The translations under genes were made by a program, and so were the position numbers. This document shows, in pieces, positions 6,763-12,548 of a DNA stretch of 13,807 bases. Position 1 is the stretch's first letter. Each line of letters opens with the position of its first letter. The stretch spans positions 1 to 13,807 of the forward strand of contig VBGO01000110.1 of NCBI GenBank assembly GCA_005882525.1. Reading direction: 5' to 3'. The stretch comes from Chloroflexota bacterium (GTDB lineage: Bacteria > Chloroflexota > Dormibacteria > CF-121). The notes under the pieces were generated by a model. It made no database searches and had not been told where the DNA came from. It saw nothing but the letters and a program-made list of their open reading frames with translations.

Positions 6763-7689
6763 ATGGAGTCTTCGAACTCGGTGACCTTCGAGACCCTGCT
6801 GAAGCGCGGGGAGCTGATCGAGTCGAGGTCCGAGATGACCCCCGACTATCTACGGGAGCTCAAGCACACGCTGATCGTCTCCGGCGACACCGAGCTGATC
6901 TCGGCGCCGGCCTACTACCTGGCGGCGCGCAAGGCGCCCAGCGTCAACGCCTTCATGACCGGGATCGCCATCATCCAGGATGAGCTGGCCCACGCGCACA
7001 TCGCCTACCACATCCTCGAGGAGCTGGGCGAAAGCCAGGAGGCATTGATCTTCAAACGGGATCCGAAGGCCTTTCGCTATCCCTATGCGTTTGACGTCCC
7101 ACTGGAGAGCTGGACCGAGCTGGTGGTCGCCAACGCGATGTACGACCAGGCCGGCTTCTGCCTGTTGGGGGACATCCACGACCAATGTTCCTATGGCCCC
7201 TGGAAGCGAGGCCTGGTGAAAGTCATGGCGGAGGAGAACTTTCATCTCCGCAACGGACGCAACTGGTCCAAGCGGATCAGCCAGGCCGGCGGCGCCGCCC
7301 GGGAGGAGCTCCAGCGCGCGGTCGATTGGATGTTTCCCTTGACGGTCGAGTGGTTTGGCCTGCCGGACGACCTCAAGCAACACAGCGCCCAGCTCGAGTA
7401 CCGGCTCAAAGGGCTGACCAACGACCAGCTCCGCCAGCAATGGCTGTCGACCGTCGTCCCGTTCATGGAGTCGATCGGGATTCGGGTGCCGGCACATCGG
7501 GATGGCGATGCCTACGTCCTCGACTACCCATTCCCCTGCACCTTCGATGCGCCGGCAAAGCGTTGGGATTTCAAGGACCCCTGCACCTGGGATTCGGTCA
7601 TGGCGCGCTGGCGCGCCCGGGGTCCCCGCAACGCCGAGATGGTTGCGCTCTTCCAGGAAAGCTTCAGCAAGTTCCAGGTCCGCGTATGA
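6763..7689 (+). CDS. paaA: Phenylacetyl-CoA 1,2-epoxidase, catalytic subunit A
   Basis: The catalytic di-iron subunit of the PaaABC(D)E multicomponent monooxygenase, which converts phenylacetyl-CoA to its 1,2-epoxide in aerobic phenylacetate breakdown. The 308 residues match the usual length of about 310-330. The ferritin-like metal-site segments are present: QDELAHAHIAY at residues 72-82 and AEENFHLRNGRNW at 156-168, along with the WTELVVANAMYDQAG helix. An in-frame GTG at 6655 would add 36 residues lacking family similarity, and it overlaps the divergent gene, so ATG 6763 was chosen. The ATG is directly preceded by a likely -10 rather than a ribosome-binding site. Its TGA overlaps the next start as ATGA. 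It is first in an operon ordered A, D(N-terminal half), B, C, D(C-terminal half). No paaE reductase, paaG or paaK lies in the window. Confidence 0.95.
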   Translation: MESSNSVTFETLLKRGELIESRSEMTPDYLRELKHTLIVSGDTELISAPAYYLAARKAPSVNAFMTGIAIIQDELAHAHIAYHILEELGESQEALIFKRDPKAFRYPYAFDVPLESWTELVVANAMYDQAGFCLLGDIHDQCSYGPWKRGLVKVMAEENFHLRNGRNWSKRISQAGGAAREELQRAVDWMFPLTVEWFGLPDDLKQHSAQLEYRLKGLTNDQLRQQWLSTVVPFMESIGIRVPAHRDGDAYVLDYPFPCTFDAPAKRWDFKDPCTWDSVMARWRARGPRNAEMVALFQESFSKFQVRV

Positions 7690-8003
7690 CGACCGCGCTC
7701 CAGACGCGGGTTTGGGCCGCGCTCGCGGAAATCAATGACCCTGAGATGCCGGTCAACCTGGTCGACCTGGGTCTCATCTATGGCATCGAGGTCGTTGGGG
7801 GCATGGTCCGGCTGCGCCTGACGTTCACCGCCATGGGCTGCCCGGCGACCGACATGATCATGGGCGACATCCGCGACCGGCTGCTCGCCGAGCCGGGGGT
7901 GGAGTCGGTCGCGATCGAGATTGTCTGGGATCCACCGTGGACGTCCGCCCGCCTGACGCCGGACGGTCGCGGGGCCCTCCTCGCCTGGGGGCTCTCGGTC
8001 TAG
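7686..8003 (+). CDS. paaD: PaaD N-terminal half: MIP18/DUF59-family Fe-S maturation protein
   Basis: A 105-residue MIP18-family protein. It has the family's NDPEMPVNLVDLGLIY segment at residues 17-32 and the reactive cysteine motif AMGCPATDM with Cys52, then the PaaD-type ending WDPPWTSARLTPDGRGALLAWGLS. PaaD is needed for activity of the phenylacetyl-CoA epoxidase and is thought to help assemble metal centres. Full-length PaaD is about 160-170 residues because a Cys4 zinc ribbon follows this point; here the gene stops at TAG 8001-8003 straight after the MIP18 domain. The missing ribbon appears as its own gene at 8915. ATG 7686 overlaps the paaA stop by 4 nt, and the TAG overlaps the paaB GTG by 1 nt. 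The position between paaA and paaB is unlike the usual ABCDE order. Confidence 0.88.
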   Translation: MTTALQTRVWAALAEINDPEMPVNLVDLGLIYGIEVVGGMVRLRLTFTAMGCPATDMIMGDIRDRLLAEPGVESVAIEIVWDPPWTSARLTPDGRGALLAWGLSV

Positions 8004-8227
8004 TGGGCTACATCCGGGTGCACGCCAACGTCCGCGAATACGACGTGTTTGCCCGCAAGGCCAGGGTCGAGCCGCTGCGCCAGGTGGGCAGCGTCGTCGC
8101 GCCGGACGACGACCTCGCGATGGCCTACGCTCGCGCCACCTACGACGAGGAACGCTGGGTGGAGATGATGATCGTGCCGCGGGACGCGGTCATCAGGCTC
8201 TGGGGGCCGGGAGAGCCGGAGAGGTGA
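8003..8227 (+). CDS. paaB: Phenylacetyl-CoA epoxidase subunit B
   Basis: A 74-residue protein from GTG 8003, read as TAGTG with the stop of the preceding gene. PaaB is a small beta-rich subunit that bridges PaaAC heterodimers in the epoxidase complex. The recognisable segments are YDVFARKARVEPLRQVGSV (compare the family's YEVFVR...HVGSLHA) and DDDLAMAYARATY-DEERWVEMMIVPRDAV (family: ADERMALENARDAYTRR...IWVVKASEI). It is shorter than the usual 90-95 residues, ending soon after the AVIRLWGP strand, so the C-terminal tail is absent. Identification rests on this pattern plus its place between paaA and paaC. Confidence 0.88.
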   Translation: MGYIRVHANVREYDVFARKARVEPLRQVGSVVAPDDDLAMAYARATYDEERWVEMMIVPRDAVIRLWGPGEPER

Positions 8228-8922
8228 GTCTCTACTCGCTGGTCAAGAGCCTCGCCGACAACAAGCAGCTGCTCGGGATGCGCTACGCGGAATGGTGCAC
8301 CGCGGCGCCCAGTCTGGAGGCAGACATCGCGGCCGCGGCCATGGGGCTCGACGACATCGGCCACAGTCGGGTCCTCTATGGGTCACTGCGCGAGCTGGGA
8401 ACCCCCGACGGCGCCAGCGACGAGGGCGATCTTGCCGGCGTCGCGTACCTGGACACGCCATGGACCGACTGGCGTCAGTTCGTCGCCGCCAACGCCGTAC
8501 TCGACAGCGCGTTCTCGCTGATGATCGAGGCACTCGCCAACGGCAACGTCGAGGTGCTGCGTAGCCGGCTCAAGAAGATGTTGCAGGAAGAGCGCTATCA
8601 CGCGATGCACGGCCACAGCTGGATGCGTGAGGCGGATGCGGGCGACGCGGTCACACAAGCCTGGCAGGAATCTCTGGAGTGGTTTGGCCCCGAGGCCGGG
8701 GAGGTCGATGCGCTACAACGCCAGGGGACGCTGACCTACGGCGTCCGCGACCTCCGGCGGCTGCTGGCAGAGCGGGTCGAGGGTCGGCCGCCCGATACTG
8801 CCATCGATTGGTCGAAATGGGACGCGATCCGCCGCCGGACCGCACCCGGCGGCATCGACCAGGCGACCCGCGACATGCTGCAGGGGCTGGCCGAGAAGCG
8901 ATACATGCCTGCCAGTGGATAG
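8224..8922 (+). CDS. paaC: Phenylacetyl-CoA epoxidase structural subunit C
   Basis: A 232-residue ferritin-like subunit that pairs with PaaA; in known complexes it is structural and lacks the di-iron centre. Family segments are ADNKQLLGMRYAEWCTAAPSLEADIA, AAMGLDDIGHSRVLYGSLRELG, WRQFVAANAVLDSAFSLMIEAL and the LQEERYHAMHGHSWM helix. Length fits the family (about 240-250). It starts at GTG 8224, overlapping the paaB stop as GTGA, which implies coupled translation. Its TAG (8920-8922) lies inside the first codons of the zinc-ribbon gene, so all five paa cistrons overlap their neighbours. Confidence 0.93.
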   Translation: MSLYSLVKSLADNKQLLGMRYAEWCTAAPSLEADIAAAAMGLDDIGHSRVLYGSLRELGTPDGASDEGDLAGVAYLDTPWTDWRQFVAANAVLDSAFSLMIEALANGNVEVLRSRLKKMLQEERYHAMHGHSWMREADAGDAVTQAWQESLEWFGPEAGEVDALQRQGTLTYGVRDLRRLLAERVEGRPPDTAIDWSKWDAIRRRTAPGGIDQATRDMLQGLAEKRYMPASG

Positions 8923-9097
8923 ACAGAGCGCTCTCGACACCGACTCTGCCCTACAACGAGCGAGGGAATCTTCACCGAAATGCCCATTCTGTCGATCGAC
9001 GGACACCGAGGTCATCTCCTTGTTCGGATCCCAGGTGATGACGATGCAATGCAAGTGCCTTGCCTGCGCAGCGTTTTTCGAGGCCAGCAAGTACTAG
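8915..9097 (+). CDS. PaaD C-terminal half: stand-alone zinc-ribbon protein
   Basis: A 60-residue protein from GTG 8915, overlapping paaC by 8 nt. Residues 23-26 (CPFC) and 48-51 (CLAC) form a Cys4 zinc ribbon, with SxDTEVISLFGS between them. The tail of full-length PaaD reads CPxCxSxDT...S-FGST...YRCxxC-x-x-x-F; the spacing from FGS to the last Cys pair is the same here (12 residues), and the aromatic FF after the final Cys is kept. The first 20 residues are polar linker. It is therefore best read as the missing second half of PaaD encoded as a separate gene, displaced to the end of the operon. A general zinc-ribbon protein is the alternative, but the position strongly favours PaaD. The gene closes with TAG. 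Confidence 0.8.
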   Translation: MDRQSALDTDSALQRARESSPKCPFCRSTDTEVISLFGSQVMTMQCKCLACAAFFEASKY

Positions 9098-9109
9098 AGA
9101 GAGGACTCG

Positions 9110-10294
9110 ATGCCGCCAGCAATCTCGGCTCGCGCACGCTCCGTGGTCCGCATGACGATGGCCGACATGGCCGAGCTGGCGGATCGACGGCCCGGTGCGT
9201 TCCGGCTGGAAAACGCGGACTCCGACCTGGCACCCCCGGCGCACGCGGTCAAGGCCACGACCGAGGCGGTGGGCAGGGACCGCTACAACAGCTACTTGCC
9301 GTTGCATGGGTTGCCCGAATTGCGCGAGGCAATCGCGAATCGGTATCGCGACGACCTGGGCCTTCGATACGACCCTGACGGCGAGATCGTCGTGACGGCT
9401 GGGATCGGCGAGGCCATGCTGGACGTCCTGCTGAGCTACGTCAACGACGGCGACCGGGTCTTGATGACGAATCCGACCTACAACGGGATGGCGCAGCGGG
9501 TGCGTCTGGCCGGCGGAACGCAAGTCTTCACGAACCAGACGGAGGCGGATGGATGGCACCTGGACCGCGCGGACTTACGTCGTGCGGCTCGCGGCTGCAA
9601 GGTGATCTTCTATGGCTCCCCGGCGATGCCGACTGGCGTGATTTTTCGGCGCGATGAGACCGAATGGCTGGCCGAAGCGGCGGTCGAGAACGATGCGCTT
9701 GTCCTCTTCAACGGCGCGGTCGACAAGCTGGTCTTCGACGGCAAGGAGGTCGTCAACCCGGGGACCCTGCCCGGTATGCGGGAGCGGACCATCCTCACGG
9801 GCAGCGTCACCAAGAACTACAACATGATCGGCTGGCGGATCGGGTGGGCGAGCGGCCCCAGAGAGTTGATGAAGCCGGTGCACGACGTCCACATCTTCAA
9901 CGGCATCATGGCCAGTGGCTATTCCGAGGCGGGCGCGGCGGCCGCTCTTGCCGGTCCGCAGGGGTACGTGACGGAGTCAAATCGGACCTACAAACGGCGC
10001 CGCGACGCGCTGATTACCGAACTGGAAAAGGTTCCTGGCTTTCGAATCGTTCCGCCCGACGGCGGCTATTTCTTCATCGCCAACATCAGCGCGCTCGGCG
10101 TCTCGGCCGGCGACTTTTGCCGGCGACTCCTCGACGAAGAGGACGTGGCGATTACGCCGATGAACGCCTGGGGTGCCGACGATTTCGGGGACAACCACGT
10201 CCGATTCATCTTTACCAACGAGCCCGAGGCTCGCTTGGTCCAGGCTGCCGAGCGCATCGCGCGGTTCGTCAAGCGAAACTACGGCGCCAAATAA
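9110..10294 (+). CDS. Fold-type I PLP aminotransferase-like protein with altered active site
   Basis: A 394-residue class I/II aminotransferase-like protein, 12 nt after the zinc-ribbon gene and probably in the paa operon; AGAGAGGA precedes the ATG. The fold is clear: RYNSYLPLHGLPELREAIA, VTAGIGEAMLDVLL, TNPTYNGMAQRVRLAGG, the PLP lysine in GSVTKNYNMIGWRIGWASGP (K235) with the phosphate-binding Arg after it, and the substrate-carboxylate Arg in VRFIFTNE (R365). Three normally invariant sites differ. The NPxNPTG loop reads SPAMPTG (Asn to Met173), and the DEIY motif that contacts the PLP ring nitrogen reads NGAV (Asp to Asn201, Tyr to Val204). With Lys and both Arg kept, it may be an unusual transaminase, a lyase-like enzyme, or a non-catalytic PLP binder. 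No specific substrate can be named; proximity to paa genes hints at aromatic amino-acid or phenylacetate metabolism. Confidence 0.85.
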   Translation: MPPAISARARSVVRMTMADMAELADRRPGAFRLENADSDLAPPAHAVKATTEAVGRDRYNSYLPLHGLPELREAIANRYRDDLGLRYDPDGEIVVTAGIGEAMLDVLLSYVNDGDRVLMTNPTYNGMAQRVRLAGGTQVFTNQTEADGWHLDRADLRRAARGCKVIFYGSPAMPTGVIFRRDETEWLAEAAVENDALVLFNGAVDKLVFDGKEVVNPGTLPGMRERTILTGSVTKNYNMIGWRIGWASGPRELMKPVHDVHIFNGIMASGYSEAGAAAALAGPQGYVTESNRTYKRRRDALITELEKVPGFRIVPPDGGYFFIANISALGVSAGDFCRRLLDEEDVAITPMNAWGADDFGDNHVRFIFTNEPEARLVQAAERIARFVKRNYGAK

Positions 10295-10337
10295 AGCCCG
10301 ATTGGGCGAGCATCCGTTTGCGAACCGCAGTTTGGAG

Positions 10338-10366
10338 TTGCGGCAGGAAACGGCGGACTTTACGCT
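10338..10366 (+). promoter_or_regulatory. Promoter of structured RNA copy 2
   Basis: TTGCGG (10338-10343), 17 bp, TACGCT (10361-10366), then 7 nt to GCGACC at 10374. Layout and spacing are identical to the promoter of copy 1, with about half of the intervening bases changed. The 43 bp between the aminotransferase stop and this promoter show nothing recognisable. Confidence 0.65.
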
Positions 10367-10373
10367 TACGCCC

Positions 10374-10549
10374 GCGACCTGTCAGAAAGCCAGTCGATGA
10401 CGGAAACGACATCGATGGGCTCCCGAAGCCCGGGCCCGCAAGGACCCGGTTAGTACGGTGCGAAGGTCTTCCTGGAAACGGGTGGACTGGGCGGCGGTAA
10501 GGACTCGTTGGGTCACACCGGCGGGTTACCAACCGTAACGACGGGTCGC
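10374..10549 (+). ncRNA. Candidate novel structured RNA, copy 2 (176 nt)
   Basis: Same architecture as copy 1 but shorter. The closing helix is GCGACC (10374-10379) with GGTCGC (10544-10549). The 5' end is identical to copy 1 for 20 nt. The first stem is TCGATG/CATCGA (10394-10399, 10410-10415) around ACGGAAACGA: every stem pair but none of the loop core differs from copy 1. Then come GGGCT/AGCCC (10417-10431) and a hairpin with GCAA loop (10432-10447, one mismatch). The counterpart of copy 1's 9-bp hairpin is at 10466-10487, here with a GAAA loop and one T-T mismatch, its pairs changed compensatorily. A CGGCG/CGTTG hairpin (10492-10509) and the 3' domain GGGTCACACCGG...AACCGTAACGACGGG follow. 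Copy 2 has two middle hairpins where copy 1 has four. It lies upstream of the Asp-box gene, but copy 1 has no such neighbour, so a leader role is not favoured. Confidence 0.8.
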
Positions 10550-10559
10550 TTCAATTTCT

Positions 10560-10602
10560 ACAGGTTCTGCCGGCTTTGCCTTCCCGAGCCCGGCAGACCT
10601 GT
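10560..10602 (+). terminator. Strong hairpin just after RNA copy 2
   Basis: ACAGGTTCTGCCGG (10560-10573) pairs with CCGGCAGACCTGT (10590-10602): 13 base pairs with a single bulged T and a 16-nt loop. Sequence after it is only moderately T-rich (GGTTTCCCGGGCCTTGTTTT), so it is not a textbook intrinsic terminator. It could end the RNA, end aminotransferase read-through, or sit in the leader of the next gene. The remaining stretch to 10702 shows nothing else besides the AGGGAGGG ribosome-binding site. Confidence 0.5.
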
Positions 10603-10702
10603 GGTTTCCCGGGCCTTGTTTTCCGATCCTTAATGGGTTATGGTCGTTTTTGCGCGTCCGGCTGCTCTGGCAGGCGAGGCGTGGCCAGGGAGGGATTGCA
10701 GT

Positions 10703-12517
10703 TTGCGACGAATTCAGTTTGCGTCACTTCTCGTGCCCGTCGTTCTTGCCATCGGCACCGGTCCGGCCCCCGCGCTGGCCCAGGCGGCGCCAGGCGTGGG
10801 GAACATCCCGCAGGCCACCCAGACCAACACCGCATACGCTCGAAGCTACGCCAGGCATCGCGTGACCAACATCTTCGCCACGACCCAGAAGGTCAGCTGC
10901 TACCGGCCCGAGGTGCCCTTCTTCACCGTCGGGGAGGCGCGAGGCTATACCGGTATGACGCCGTGCCCGGGCGCCACGACCGGCGAAAACACCGGCTCGG
11001 CGGACCAAAACCCAACCACGCGTGGTATATACCCTAACCAGGTCGGCAGTGCCCCGGGCTATCCGGCGGCTCGTCCGATGCTGGTCAACAATCATTCGGA
11101 ATCCGACCTGCGGGTCGATCCGTTGAATCCAAATCACATCATCGGCTCTAGTAAGTGGTTCGCCAGCGCCGAGGGCTACAACCACGTGCTGGGCTTTTAC
11201 GAGTCCTGGGACGGCGGCAAGACCTGGCCAGTACAGGGCCATATCCCGGGTTACGAAGGATTCAGCGACGATACCGACCCCATCGGCGCCTTCGACGGGT
11301 ACGGCAATTACTACTCGCTGATCCTGCCGTACCAGTTCGCCTATGCCAACGCCACCGGCAGCAAGCTCTACCAAAAGAGCAAGCTGCCCAACCCGGCGAT
11401 GCCGGCGGAAGCCGTCTCCGTATCCGTCCGCCCAGCTGACGCAAACACCGACCCCACGGACTGGATCGTCACCCGCACCAACGCTGACGGCGTCACCGGG
11501 CCCGACTTCGTGCTGATGGACGACAACCAGGGCCAGGAGCCCGACAAGCAGTGGATTGCGATCGACACCAATCCGTACAGCTCGCACTACAACACCATCT
11601 ACGCGATGTTTGTCACCTTCAGCTTCGCCGGGAAGGTGAGCAAGGCCTACGTGTCAACGGCCACGGCCCTGCCCGGCGGCCATCATACGGACTGGACCCC
11701 GCTGCAGCGCTTGCCCAGCGAGAACGCAAGCGCGTCCGACACCTATCTGCTGCCGCACGTCGATCCCAGCGGCGTGGTCTAGACCAGCATCACGAACTTT
11801 CCAAGCCGGCAGTCGCGCAGTACCTACAGCCTCGCGGTCGACTACTCGACCGATGGCGGAGTGACCTGGCAGGGACCACTACCGGTGACCGGCGCCCAGA
11901 ACGTGACGCTCACGCCCGAGGCCTACCCCAACACGACCTTCACGGACGGCATCACAAATACGTTCACGGTCGGTCGCACTTTAATCAATGGCCGCTACCC
12001 GCTCTACATGTCCTGGGAGGACTACAGCGCCGGGGTCGACAACATTCTGCTGTCGGGCTCGTTCGACGGCGGAACGACCTGGACGGCACCGATCCAGGTG
12101 AACGACAATGCGAATCCAGTCGACGAGTTCCAGCCGAACCTGGCTGCCGCGGCCAACGGGACGGTCAGCGTCAACTTCTACGACCGGCGACTGGCCTGTC
12201 CGGCAGCCGGAACGTCCGAGGCGTCTGGTGCTGGCTTGGCGCTCGACACCATCAACCCCAATTACTCCGGATCACTGCCGCCTTACGGCGCCAGCAACTA
12301 CTGCATCAACACCAGTGTGCAGTTCTATTCGGCGGCCCTGAGTCCGCTTGGGCAGAACATCCGAATCAGCCAGCACACCTGGGATCCGCAGCTCAATGCG
12401 TTTGGCAACGACTTCGCCGGCGCGCGGAACCTGGCCAGCTCGGTCAGTACGTACGACGATGGCAGCAATCCGCAGCACTATCAGCAACAGGTGATCGCGA
12501 CGCTCGCGATACCGTAG
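10703..12517 (+). pseudogene. Secreted Asp-box (BNR/sialidase-like) propeller protein interrupted by in-frame TAG
   Basis: Start is TTG 10703, 8 nt after AGGGAGGG (10687-10694); it gives a signal peptide (LRRIQFASLLVPVVLAIG, then ALAQA). The frame runs to TAG 11780-11782 (codon 360) and then continues open in the same frame to TAG 12515-12517, 605 codons in all. Asp-box repeats SxDGGxTW occur on both sides: SWDGGKTW at residue 168, STDGGVTW at 382 and SFDGGTTW at 453, so both halves belong to one beta-propeller protein. The halves join as SGVV-stop-TSITNF; Tyr is the likely ancestral residue. Asp-box propellers occur in sialidases and other exported glycan-active or binding proteins; no substrate can be named. 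TAG ends several other genes here, so general recoding is unlikely. Either a recent nonsense mutation or a base error explains this. Confidence 0.75.
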
Positions 12518-12548
12518 AAGTTTGGCAGCGTAGGGAGGAGGCATGTTT

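Noticed and set aside
4504..10549. Retron or TnpB/IsrB guide-RNA type element.
   Set aside because: No reverse transcriptase, TnpB-like nuclease or transposase is encoded beside either copy in the window.
11780..11782. TAG reassigned to an amino acid.
   Set aside because: TAG ends the paaD N-terminal half, paaC, the zinc-ribbon gene, the TadG-like gene and this gene itself, so it acts as a normal stop.
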